A stretch of 64,000 bases of DNA from Clostridia bacterium (GTDB taxonomy: Bacteria > Bacillota > Clostridia > UBA1212): contig JAFSVU010000050.1 of the NCBI GenBank assembly GCA_017444825.1, positions 62,001 to 126,000 of the forward strand, given 5' to 3'. The notes beneath the pieces were generated by a model that made no database searches, was not told the origin of the DNA, and worked only from the letters and a program-made list of their open reading frames with translations. Shown here one piece after another: positions 7,994-15,597 of the stretch. The first letter of the stretch is position 1. Every line of letters begins with the position of its first letter. Both the position numbers and the translations under genes were made by a program.

Positions 7994-9127
7994 GCAGAAC
8001 CTCATGTTGTCGATGACCGTTGCTTTCAAATTGTGCTCAGTAAACGGATCTGCGCCGCCATTGAACGCATCTGCCTCATACGCCAATCCCTCATAACCTT
8101 CTTTAACAAAATACTGCCCTTCGTCGCTGTAGAAAAAGTCTTTCTTTTCTTCCGGCGTACCATGCGTGTATTTATCTTCCATCCAAAGCTTGTAAACGAG
8201 CTCCTCGTACTGCTTGTAGCTCATTTTCACTTTTTTGTTTCCGTCGCAGTTTACATCCTTGCTCATAATTGCGCCATCCTTCCTGTCCTTGACTGCATTA
8301 TCTCTCGCCTCCTGCGCCGCATCATAGTCCTTCGATGGCGGCACCGTGCGATAAAACTCAGACCGTGAAATGTTCACCGGGTGTCCCACGTATCTGAAGA
8401 AAATAACCGGTTCCTTTTTATCTCTTTTCCCATCCCATCCGGGAATTTCGTAAGAGCTGTCGAACCGAGTCCAGCTCACCGGTTCAAACCCCAAGTGCGT
8501 ATATAAACCAAAATTACCGCTGAAAGAGTCCAGTTTATTCCCGCCGTTTTTGATTGCGAACTCCAGTAGGCTCCTACCTTTATCGGTACTCTTCGTGTTC
8601 CCACAAACGCTGACTATATCGCCATCGTCCTTTACAGCAATTGTTGAACCGCCTTTTGTAACAAAGCACTTCATCTTATTGTAATCATCAGCGCTATGGC
8701 TCAGGTCAACTCTCCATCGTTTTTCGGGCGGCTGTGAATCTCTCGCTCTCTTTAGTTTGTCAGGCATCTGCTTTCCACCAACTCTTCTAAAGTATGTCTC
8801 AACCCCCTTGCTGTCTTTAAAGTATCTGTACCCTTTCTTGGAAACGCCTGAAGGCAAATGTGGAACTTTCTTTAATTCCTCCATCTTTTTCCCTTTGAGA
8901 TCCTTCGGCCCTTCTTCAATAACACCGTTCTCAATGTTTACTGGCGTTCCGCCGCTGTGCTTCTCGCCATGCGATCCCATCCCGCCGCCCATTGTTACCC
9001 AGCGGTCCTCTCGTCTCGCCTTAAGGCGGCCCTTTCTGCGCTCGTTATATTTGTTTACAACGTTTCTTAGCTTTCTCCGGCTTTGATACCTTTCTATAAT
9101 GTCCTGTAAGTCTTTCTCTACGTCCAT
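7988..9127 (-). CDS. Tagged effector-like protein with GNAT-like domain
   Basis: 379 residues. The N-terminus is basic (R-R-K-L-R-N-V-V, R-R-K-G-R-L-K-A-R-R) and is followed at about residue 43 by R-W-V-T-M-G, then G-G-T-P-V-N-I-E-N-G and G-P-K-D-L-K-G. This is the most diverged copy of the module shared with three other genes in this region. The middle part (G-G-S-T-I-A-V, D-I-V-S-V-C, G-R-S-L-L-E-F-A-I, L-Y-T-H-L-G-F-E-P-V-S-W) has the order of GNAT acyltransferase elements. It lies between the zeta-like gene and muF. A virion-carried acyltransferase is an inference; the acceptor is unknown. Confidence 0.5.
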   Translation of the reverse strand: MDVEKDLQDIIERYQSRRKLRNVVNKYNERRKGRLKARREDRWVTMGGGMGSHGEKHSGGTPVNIENGVIEEGPKDLKGKKMEELKKVPHLPSGVSKKGYRYFKDSKGVETYFRRVGGKQMPDKLKRARDSQPPEKRWRVDLSHSADDYNKMKCFVTKGGSTIAVKDDGDIVSVCGNTKSTDKGRSLLEFAIKNGGNKLDSFSGNFGLYTHLGFEPVSWTRFDSSYEIPGWDGKRDKKEPVIFFRYVGHPVNISRSEFYRTVPPSKDYDAAQEARDNAVKDRKDGAIMSKDVNCDGNKKVKMSYKQYEELVYKLWMEDKYTHGTPEEKKDFFYSDEGQYFVKEGYEGLAYEADAFNGGADPFTEHNLKATVIDNMRFCF

Positions 9128-9145
9128 TCCTTTCTGCCCTCTCGC

Positions 9146-9421
9146 TCAAAAATCATAGCAAAACGCAATGATATCAGTCATGCCTCTTAACTGTCCTTTT
9201 GCTGCCTGGCGCTCGAAGCTCTCTCTCGTTCCCGCATGCACGAGCTGTGACACGACGGCCGCATCAAGCCAAGGCTCAGAATCTATCCACTTTTTCGGCA
9301 GCTTGTCCTTGTACTTCATGACAAGCTCTTTGACCTTCTCAGATCCTTCGTAAGCCGTGTAGCCAGCCTGACGCTCATTCGCCGGCCAATACACATCGCC
9401 GTTTTTCTTCCACTCAAACAT
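9146..9421 (-). CDS. Small phage protein between two effector genes
   Basis: 91 residues beginning M-F-E-W-K-K-N-G-D-V-Y-W-P, with a conserved-looking G-Y-T-A-Y-E-G-S-E-K-V and a C-terminal A-F-C-Y-D-F. No known motif was recognised. It is transcribed with the zeta-like gene upstream (16 bases) and the GNAT-like gene downstream (18 bases). The position would suit a partner or immunity protein, but it has no separate promoter that I can see. Confidence 0.5.
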   Translation of the reverse strand: MFEWKKNGDVYWPANERQAGYTAYEGSEKVKELVMKYKDKLPKKWIDSEPWLDAAVVSQLVHAGTRESFERQAAKGQLRGMTDIIAFCYDF

Positions 9422-9437
9422 CGCAACCCTTCCTTTC

Positions 9438-10544
9438 TCATTCCTCGACGTACTTATCGCCTTTTAAATTGGTCTTGCCCTTGTAGCTCTTGAACACATC
9501 TTCGGGATCGCCGCCTTCTTTATTGACCGTTCTCAGCGGAACTATGCGCCCCGATTCAAGCGCTCTCATAATCATTCTGTTTGCCGCTTCTCGTCTCGAC
9601 GCTTTTCTGTACCTCACGTGTACATTGTAGCCGGCACGTTCGAGATCGTTCAGAAAGCTGTCTACCGCATCTTTTTCTCTTCCCAATATCGGAATAATGA
9701 GATTCTCGCCCTTTCTTCTTCCCTTGGTAAACTCGTTAAAGGCCTTGCGTCTCAATGCGTTTGAATCCGGTGTCACCGCTGACGCCGCCGCCCCTTTGCT
9801 CTCCTTGAACTCCGGATAACGTTCCTTCAGCATATCGCTGTCAAGAATAAATGCGCCTTTCTCTTTGCTCAGCGGATTTACCAGCCTCGTGCTTTTTCCT
9901 GATGCCGGCCATCCGATAATGATCCATGCCTCGTGGCCTTTGTTTATTTTCCCATCGAACACATCGTGCTCTCTGCCATCTTCGCCTTTAGCTGTGCCGG
10001 AATAAGCGCCCTGCTTCATGAAGTCGTCAAATATCTGTTCCCTGATCTTCTGGCGTTCGTCTGACGTTTCATTTACTGCGTCGCCAACCTTCTTTTCCCA
10101 CTTCTTCGCCTCTTTCTCAAGATTGCGTACTACCGAAAGCTTCCGCAGATCCTTGCGCTTGAAGTATTTCCCGATCTTAAGCAGTTTGTAGAGCTCAATG
10201 GATTCCGGGTCTTGGTAAACTATGCCGCTTGCGTCAACCTCGTCGAACTTCTTTTGCTCTTCGGGCGTAAGCGGATATTTATCTCTGAGCTTGTGAGACG
10301 GTTCAATTGCTTCCGGCTTCTTCGGGGTATCGACGGCAGACCCCTCAGGCGCTGCCGTAGCCTTGGTTTTGTTCGAGAGCTCTTCGAGGCTTTTCCCGAC
10401 CAAACCTTTCGGCCCTTTGCTTATCACGCCGTCGTCATCAATATATACGTGCTGACCGTGTTTCTCGCCGTCTTTCCCTTCTCGACCTATTGTAATCCAC
10501 CGGTCATCCTGGTTCAATCTCTTTTTTACTTTCCTCTGCTTCAT
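9438..10544 (-). CDS. Tagged effector-like protein with zeta-toxin kinase domain
   Basis: About 368 residues. After a short basic N-terminus comes the shared module (R-W-I-T-I-G, H-V-Y-I-D-D-D-G, G-P-K-G-L-V-G). The C-terminal half has a P-loop, G-W-P-A-S-G-K-S-T, then F-I-L-D-S-D-M-L-K and S-N-A-L-R-R-K-A-F, in the order of zeta-toxin family kinases. Those phosphorylate UDP-sugars or nucleotides; the substrate here is unknown. ATG at 10544 has GGAGA eight bases upstream. In-frame starts at 10559 (ATG) and 10580 (TTG) are weaker. The start region overlaps the upstream gene by about 40 bases. No epsilon antitoxin is recognisable beside it. Confidence 0.62.
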   Translation of the reverse strand: MKQRKVKKRLNQDDRWITIGREGKDGEKHGQHVYIDDDGVISKGPKGLVGKSLEELSNKTKATAAPEGSAVDTPKKPEAIEPSHKLRDKYPLTPEEQKKFDEVDASGIVYQDPESIELYKLLKIGKYFKRKDLRKLSVVRNLEKEAKKWEKKVGDAVNETSDERQKIREQIFDDFMKQGAYSGTAKGEDGREHDVFDGKINKGHEAWIIIGWPASGKSTRLVNPLSKEKGAFILDSDMLKERYPEFKESKGAAASAVTPDSNALRRKAFNEFTKGRRKGENLIIPILGREKDAVDSFLNDLERAGYNVHVRYRKASRREAANRMIMRALESGRIVPLRTVNKEGGDPEDVFKSYKGKTNLKGDKYVEE

Positions 10545-10755
10545 CCGTCTCGTCTCCATATAATATTCTTTCAAGGTCAAGCCGACAGTTATTTGTTTCG
10601 TTTAATACCGCTTCAGCAACGGCAGATCTAAATCTGAGCTGTCTGCCCTCATCCAATATCGTCGTCTGCCATGCGCCGGCATAGACAAGATTGAGCTCCT
10701 TAAGCTCGTAGGCAACACTCTCAACTCTTAATAACTTCTCTGCTGAAATACTCAT
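10504..10755 (-). CDS. Small phage protein after the portal gene
   Basis: 83 residues from ATG 10755, which has GGAAGGGG upstream. An upstream TTG at 10827 is ignored because it would use poor codons over the antisense RNA promoter. The protein is helical with A-Y-E-L-K-E-L-N-L-V-Y-A-G-A-W-Q and an acidic tail rich in E and D. It lies between portal and the zeta-like effector gene, whose start it overlaps. Function unknown. Confidence 0.5.
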   Translation of the reverse strand: MSISAEKLLRVESVAYELKELNLVYAGAWQTTILDEGRQLRFRSAVAEAVLNETNNCRLDLERILYGDETDEAEESKKEIEPG

Positions 10756-10782
10756 AGATAAACCCCTTCCCAGCGCTTTGCG

Positions 10783-10811
10783 CTTGCCTTCACGGCTTTT
10801 TGTGATATAAT
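10783..10811 (+). promoter_or_regulatory. Plus-strand promoter for antisense RNA 1
   Basis: TTGCCT (10784-10789), 16 bases, then TATAAT (10806-10811) with an upstream TG (extended -10, TGTGATATAAT). It points away from the surrounding minus-strand phage genes and towards an intrinsic terminator about 115 bases on. The same TTTTTGTGATATAATA string recurs at 28101-28115. Confidence 0.6.
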
Positions 10812-10817
10812 ATAACT

Positions 10818-10930
10818 GTCCTTGCAAAAAAAGTATTGCAAGGGAACTTGCCTTAAGCTTCCTTTCCGTTTCCTTGCAATATTTTTCCGAGAGTCGGTTT
10901 ACCTTGCTTCATACCGGCTCTCGGTTTTTC
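10818..10930 (+). ncRNA. Candidate phage small RNA 1
   Basis: A promoter ends at 10811 and a strong intrinsic terminator ends at about 10930: CCGAGAGTCGG pairs with CCGGCTCTCGG (10887-10897 with 10914-10924), followed by TTTTTC. The transcript would be about 113 nt. Its 5' end can fold as CCTTGCAA / TTGCAAGG (10820-10827 with 10836-10843), and CCTTGCAAT recurs at 10872. No ORF with a ribosome binding site fits inside. It is antisense to the space between the portal stop and the next phage gene. Function unknown. Confidence 0.55.
10887..10930 (+). terminator. Intrinsic terminator of small RNA 1
   Basis: An 11-bp stem with one G-U pair, a 16-base loop and TTTTTC tail on the plus strand. The minus strand has no T-tract after the stem, so read-through of the phage operon should not be blocked. 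Confidence 0.75.
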
Positions 10931-11028
10931 TATATTTTAAGCCTTTTCTGAATCATTGTCAATAGTTTTTCTGAAATAATTTCAAATTTTCGCACGTTTC
11001 CCCGATATATGCAGTTTGCCAAAGGCTT

Positions 11029-12666
11029 TCATCTTGAAAAGATTCGTTTTATAATATTCCTTTTGGCCTTATCTTGCCTTTTGGGAATATCAGGCTGCGC
11101 TTCTTCCGGATTTCCGCCACCCATCATTGCCTCAAGCGGATTGCCCTGCCCTTCGGGAGCACCGCCGGCACCTGCCATCATTGCGGCCATCGGATCTTGC
11201 TCTCCTCCGCCCTGCTCTTGCGTAAGTGCCTGCATTTTGTACTGGTTCAATGCGTCTCTCTCAGCCTTCGTGAGTATGTCCGGTGCCTCTTCGTCAATGA
11301 GATCCTCGATCTGATATTCTTCGGAACTCTTGAGGCCTTCACGTACCTCGGAAGGATCTAACGCACCCATGTCAACATAAACCTGAGCTGTGTAAGCCTT
11401 GGTCTGTGCTATCTGCGCCTTTGTCTGGTCAACATTGGCCTGCTCGCTCTCGGTCATACTCCAAAGCGGATTGAACTCAAGCTTGAACTCGGCCATGTTG
11501 TCAATTCTGCCCATTCGAGCTTCGACGAACATAATTATCTGGATAAGATGGTGCAGATTCGCCTTGACCATCGTCTTTTGAATGTGCTCGATGAAGTTAT
11601 AGTAATTCTCAAGGTCGCTTTGGCCTGTGCTGTTCATTCCCGCCGGGCTTCTGCCGAACAGAACCGTCTGTGGTATTTGCGTAATAGCGGACAGCATATT
11701 GCACGTGCTGTCGATGACCTCGCTGATACCCTGAACAGAGAACTGCTGAAAGCTGTAGTCCTCACCGTCGGCGTCAATGGCGATTGAATTGAGAATACCT
11801 CTCGCCATGTCGATGACTTCAAGCCTCTTCAGGGCCTGGTTTTCGCCCTCATCCGTCGCCAAGAGCTGTGCCAGGTTTCTCATCTTATAGATAGCCTGAA
11901 CGCTTCTCTCAAGCAGCTTCACTGCGTCGCCATGCGCCGTGATGGTCTCTTTCAAGACCCTCTTAATACGCACATACTCAGGCACACCCCAAAAGTGGTA
12001 TTCGATATTCACGCCCACCTCTGGCATTGTGCTGTTGTGGAATACAAGCACTCTGCTCTCATGCACCTTGAAGAACCCGGTTATCGAGCTGATGTAGTAC
12101 CACTGCGGTTTGCCGAACTTGCTGTGATCTCCGGGAAGGCCGTTGTAGTCTCCATACGTCTGATAAAGGCTCGTATAGTCCGGCTGAACTATCGCACGCT
12201 CAAAGACCAAGAGCTCGTCAATGTTCTTCGCTCTCACCCAGTCAACCGGCTCGTCAAGATTCCGTCCGTCGTCTATCAGCATGACTATTACAGAGCCGCC
12301 GAAAAGCCTCGCCCATTTGATCGCCGTTGCGAACTTCTCTTCGTAGTCCAAGAGATCCAGCTTCTCCATGATCGCATCGTTTATCCCTTCGTCAAGTACG
12401 TTAAGGTTAAACCCATGCTTCATGGCCTCTTCCGCCGGCGTGTCGATAATCTTTGCGAAAAGTCCGTTGCCCTCGTACTGCTTTGTCAGCTCAGGCGACA
12501 TCGCATAGTCCTCTTCCACGTAATGGTAATGCTCTGTGCTGTCCCTGTACGTGCCGTACTTGTTCAGCATGTTCTGATAGCCGTCGGTTCTATAGTCTTT
12601 TCTCTTGCCGCCCGCACTCATCACTGCGTGCATGCTTTTAAGACTGTTTAATTTTTCCTTCGTCAT
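11029..12666 (-). CDS. Phage portal protein (DUF1073-type)
   Basis: 545 residues with the pattern of DUF1073-type portals: F-A-K-I-I-D-T-P-A-E-E-A near residue 70, W-A-R-L-F-G-G-S near 118, then V-H-E-S-R-V-L-V-F-H, and I-T-Q-I-P-Q-T-V-L-F-G-R-S-P-A-G-M-N near residue 330. The portal forms the dodecameric DNA channel at one capsid vertex. The C-terminus is rich in G, M, Q and E and ends in a basic tail. ATG at 12666 follows GAGGAGACG. Effector-like genes separate it from terL, which is not usual for a head module. Confidence 0.82.
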   Translation of the reverse strand: MTKEKLNSLKSMHAVMSAGGKRKDYRTDGYQNMLNKYGTYRDSTEHYHYVEEDYAMSPELTKQYEGNGLFAKIIDTPAEEAMKHGFNLNVLDEGINDAIMEKLDLLDYEEKFATAIKWARLFGGSVIVMLIDDGRNLDEPVDWVRAKNIDELLVFERAIVQPDYTSLYQTYGDYNGLPGDHSKFGKPQWYYISSITGFFKVHESRVLVFHNSTMPEVGVNIEYHFWGVPEYVRIKRVLKETITAHGDAVKLLERSVQAIYKMRNLAQLLATDEGENQALKRLEVIDMARGILNSIAIDADGEDYSFQQFSVQGISEVIDSTCNMLSAITQIPQTVLFGRSPAGMNSTGQSDLENYYNFIEHIQKTMVKANLHHLIQIIMFVEARMGRIDNMAEFKLEFNPLWSMTESEQANVDQTKAQIAQTKAYTAQVYVDMGALDPSEVREGLKSSEEYQIEDLIDEEAPDILTKAERDALNQYKMQALTQEQGGGEQDPMAAMMAGAGGAPEGQGNPLEAMMGGGNPEEAQPDIPKRQDKAKRNIIKRIFSR

Positions 12667-12680
12667 ATCGTCTCCTCATA

Positions 12681-12713
12681 ACAAAAAACAGACGCCTTTT
12701 ACAGCGCCTGTCT
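12681..12713 (-). terminator. Intrinsic terminator of the independent small gene
   Basis: On the minus strand ACAGGCGC pairs with GCGTCTGT (12704-12711 with 12688-12695, one G-U) around an 8-base loop and is followed by TTTTTTGTT. It closes the transcription unit of the 127-aa gene and sits about 15 bases before the portal start, so portal expression needs read-through or antitermination. Confidence 0.7.
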
Positions 12714-12738
12714 TTCTACAGTATTTTAACTGTTTGCT

Positions 12739-13122
12739 TTATTTTTTCTTGCGGAGCCACTCTTTATATCCGGCCTCAGCACTGTCTAAGATCTCTTTCT
12801 CGATCTTTTTGTAGGTTTTTCCCATGTACTTTCGAGCTTCTTTTGCCTTGTCGTACCCTTCCGGTATCTGCGTCAATCCTTCAACGATCTGTTTGGCAAG
12901 TTTCTTGCTTCTGTCTGTCGCCGCAAAAGATCCCGGCACAAGCCCGTGCTTTGTGTATGTCGCCCATGTGCCCATATCTAAGCACCGAACTTCTTCTTTG
13001 CCCGGTTCAGTGTAAACGTATGCGAACACCTCGTCAGGCAGCTCAACACATACTGTCTCATATTCCGGATAAGGCGTCCCTGGATAAACACCCAGCGCCC
13101 CTATTATTCTCACTACTTCCAT
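12739..13122 (-). CDS. Small gene with its own promoter and terminator (moron candidate)
   Basis: 127 residues from ATG 13122 (GGAGG seven bases upstream; an ATG at 13143 lacks a site). It begins M-E-V-V-R-I-I-G-A-L-G-V-Y-P-G-T-P and has beta-rich first and helical, lysine-rich second halves. No family was recognised. It is bracketed by a consensus promoter (13154-13183) and an intrinsic terminator (12681-12713) inside the late operon, so it can be expressed in a lysogen when the late genes are silent. It follows two ART-like effector genes directly, so immunity to them is one possible role; host defence is another. Confidence 0.6.
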   Translation of the reverse strand: MEVVRIIGALGVYPGTPYPEYETVCVELPDEVFAYVYTEPGKEEVRCLDMGTWATYTKHGLVPGSFAATDRSKKLAKQIVEGLTQIPEGYDKAKEARKYMGKTYKKIEKEILDSAEAGYKEWLRKKK

Positions 13123-13153
13123 GCTTCGCCTCCGTCCTGCCATCTACAGCTAT

Positions 13154-13183
13154 ATTATACACCATGTTTACCACGAGTGTCCA
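13154..13183 (-). promoter_or_regulatory. Promoter of the independent small gene
   Basis: On the minus strand TGGACA (13178-13183), 18 bases, TATAAT (13154-13159), with TGTATAAT giving a partial extended -10. The -35 box lies inside the last codons of the upstream effector gene. Confidence 0.65.
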
Positions 13184-15582
13184 GCGTGCTTGCTACCGCC
13201 AATGTTTTTAACCGTTACTGTTATGCCGTATTCCTCAAGCTTTGCCTTCGAGGCGGCTGAAATAACTGTATCCGAGCCAACTACGATTTCTTTTACGGTT
13301 GATATCGGCATTTTGCCATGATACTGCATTTCAACGTAATGCGGATAACCGGAAAACTTTTTCAGATCCTGCACCGTTTTCGCCTTTCTCAACTTTTCCA
13401 TGAACTCGTCTTTTTCCCAATCGGAATAAGTCGTGCCTCTTCTTAACAACCCAAACACCGTCGGTGGATGGCCTGCTTTGCCCGGTTCGAAGGCCAAGCC
13501 GAGAGAATCGCCACACGTGAACGTTGCACGGTCCTTGACGGCTTCCTTTTCAAATATCAGCACGCAGTTACCATACTGATCTCCGCCCGCATCCCCTGCG
13601 AGCAGAGTGTCTCTCTCACTCATAAGTCCATACTTTTCGAAGGTCTTGCCGTCTGCCCACTCTCCGTCTTTCTTCAGCGTAGTACCGAACAGTTTTCCGG
13701 ACGCCTGATATCTGCCGCCGTGGTCAAAATCGCCAAAGCCGTGAGAGGTGCCCGTTTCAAACTGGTTCAGCAGTCCCTTTTCTATAATGCTGTCGATTAT
13801 ATCGCCAGGGAACCGGGCGCAATACTCGGCATTGTCAAAGATCTTTGCAATAAGGCCGTTTGCCTCTTCAATTTCTTCGTCTGTAAAGACTTTAAAGCTT
13901 GTGTCTCTGTAATGCTGTACCTTTTTGTCGTAGTTTTTAAGCGACGGTACAGACGCAAGGTACTCAGGCGTCGTGTATTTCTCCCAATCGGCCTTCGCCG
14001 CTTTTCTTGCTGCGGTCATATCTACAGGCTTTGCAACCCTGTGACTTCCTACATAGAAGCTCTTTGCGTTGTTCACCTTATTTGACAACCACAACACATC
14101 GCCTATCTCGTATTCCTTGCCCTCTATGTCGTGCTCCCATGCGTCTTTGCCTACGCACTTGAACGTGTCGCCATCCACGTCAATTGTGGTGCCAACCTCA
14201 CACTCCTTCAGCAGATCTTCAAAGTCTTTATCGTCCTTGCCGGCCTCTTCGTCAAACTCGCTCAAGAGATCCTTCGACGGTTCTTTTGTCGCCACGTCTC
14301 CATCTTTCTTCCGCTTGACGTACCAATTATCCATCGTGTCAGCAAGATTCTGCCATGTGGTCAGATCTTTCAAAGAACTCGCTCCTGTCGGAATGCTTAT
14401 GCCGTAGTATTCGCCGCCGCTCGTCACGATCCAGCCGCTCTTTTTGCGCTCCAGGGCCATGTCTCCGTCTTTACGAAGCTTAATTATTGTCCCAACCGCA
14501 TAGCCATGCAGAATATCTTCAATGAACTCCGGAAAGTCATTTTTTGCCGCTTCTTTGAATACGTCAACAGATGTCCGGACATTTGAACTGCTCCAGTCCT
14601 TGTCCTCAAATCCCGCAATATCCTTCGGCGCTTTGTGCCCTGCAAGTACCCACTCGCCGTTCGTTTTCTTTCTATAGCTTTCGCCATCGAGCTTGAGGAT
14701 AGACGACGCCGGCATTTTGTCAAGTATAGCCTGGCGCTCTTCTTTGGAGGCCGCTTTTCCGAGCGCCTCAGCAAATTCCGCACCGCTTGAAATAACTCTC
14801 AGCTTGGGTTTTTCTTCCTTCTTCTCAACCTCGCCCTCGGAAGCCTCCGAACTGCTCTCTGTTGCCTCAGATAAACCCTTTGGTTCGGCTTCCGAAGATT
14901 TACCTTCGCCTTTTGAAACCTCCTCTGCGGCCTTTCCTGCGCCTTCTGCGGCCGTGCTGACTTTGGCCGGGTCAACCTTCACCTCTTCGGACGTGCTCTT
15001 GGCCTCCGAGAGTGTAACACCCGTTAAGCTTCCACCCGCACCTGAGACGATCTTTCCCTCGTCATCAATGAGCACGTGCCTGCCTTTCCCTGCCGGTAGT
15101 CCAGCCTCTTTATCTTCAGGCGTCGCTCCTATTGTGATCCATTTTGCGTCCAGCCGGTCCTGCTTTCTCTTTCTCCAACGCATGACGGGATTGTTGTCCC
15201 GCCGTGCGCTTCTTCTTTTGTAGAAGCCGTCCATTCTGTCCTGGTGTTTGCGACTCGATATATATTGTTCCATGACATCACGGAAGGCTTTCTCATAATG
15301 TTTCCAAGGCTGAAGCACGTCGTCAAAATCATATAGATATAATGCAAGGCCATAGAGCGTTTCATGATCCAAGGTTTTCAGCCATTCGGGCTCGAACCTT
15401 ATGCCTTTGCGGTTTTCTTTCCACGCCCCGGGAGCTCTGCCAAGTGCCTCGTCGGCCTTTGCTCTCGCATTACCGAGATTATATCCAAATACTGTTGCCG
15501 CTTTCATCAGCACATCGTGCGCATGCTCCATATCTTCAAAAGGAAACGTTGCGATTTTCTCTGCCAATTCATTCTTTGTCAT
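13168..15582 (-). CDS. Tagged effector-like protein with DUF3626/ART-like C-terminus
   Basis: 804 residues. Residues 1-120 are a helical domain not seen in its paralogues. The shared module spans about 147-190 (K-W-I-T-I-G, H-V-L-I-D-D-E-G-K, S-G-A-G-G-S-L-T-G). A Ser/Glu-rich linker and three or four short repeats of the type V-G-T-x-I-x-x-D-G with a later G-x-W follow. The last 250 residues contain K-Y-G near 651, D-Q-Y-G-N-C-V-L-I-F, A-T-F-T-C-G-D-S and Y-V-E-M-Q-Y-H-G, which match the pattern I know from DUF3626 proteins, an ADP-ribosyltransferase-like group. Catalytic residues are not certain. It is followed by the 127-aa independent gene. Confidence 0.55.
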   Translation of the reverse strand: MTKNELAEKIATFPFEDMEHAHDVLMKAATVFGYNLGNARAKADEALGRAPGAWKENRKGIRFEPEWLKTLDHETLYGLALYLYDFDDVLQPWKHYEKAFRDVMEQYISSRKHQDRMDGFYKRRSARRDNNPVMRWRKRKQDRLDAKWITIGATPEDKEAGLPAGKGRHVLIDDEGKIVSGAGGSLTGVTLSEAKSTSEEVKVDPAKVSTAAEGAGKAAEEVSKGEGKSSEAEPKGLSEATESSSEASEGEVEKKEEKPKLRVISSGAEFAEALGKAASKEERQAILDKMPASSILKLDGESYRKKTNGEWVLAGHKAPKDIAGFEDKDWSSSNVRTSVDVFKEAAKNDFPEFIEDILHGYAVGTIIKLRKDGDMALERKKSGWIVTSGGEYYGISIPTGASSLKDLTTWQNLADTMDNWYVKRKKDGDVATKEPSKDLLSEFDEEAGKDDKDFEDLLKECEVGTTIDVDGDTFKCVGKDAWEHDIEGKEYEIGDVLWLSNKVNNAKSFYVGSHRVAKPVDMTAARKAAKADWEKYTTPEYLASVPSLKNYDKKVQHYRDTSFKVFTDEEIEEANGLIAKIFDNAEYCARFPGDIIDSIIEKGLLNQFETGTSHGFGDFDHGGRYQASGKLFGTTLKKDGEWADGKTFEKYGLMSERDTLLAGDAGGDQYGNCVLIFEKEAVKDRATFTCGDSLGLAFEPGKAGHPPTVFGLLRRGTTYSDWEKDEFMEKLRKAKTVQDLKKFSGYPHYVEMQYHGKMPISTVKEIVVGSDTVISAASKAKLEEYGITVTVKNIGGSKHAGHSW

Positions 15583-15597
15583 TGTCTCTCACCTCGC

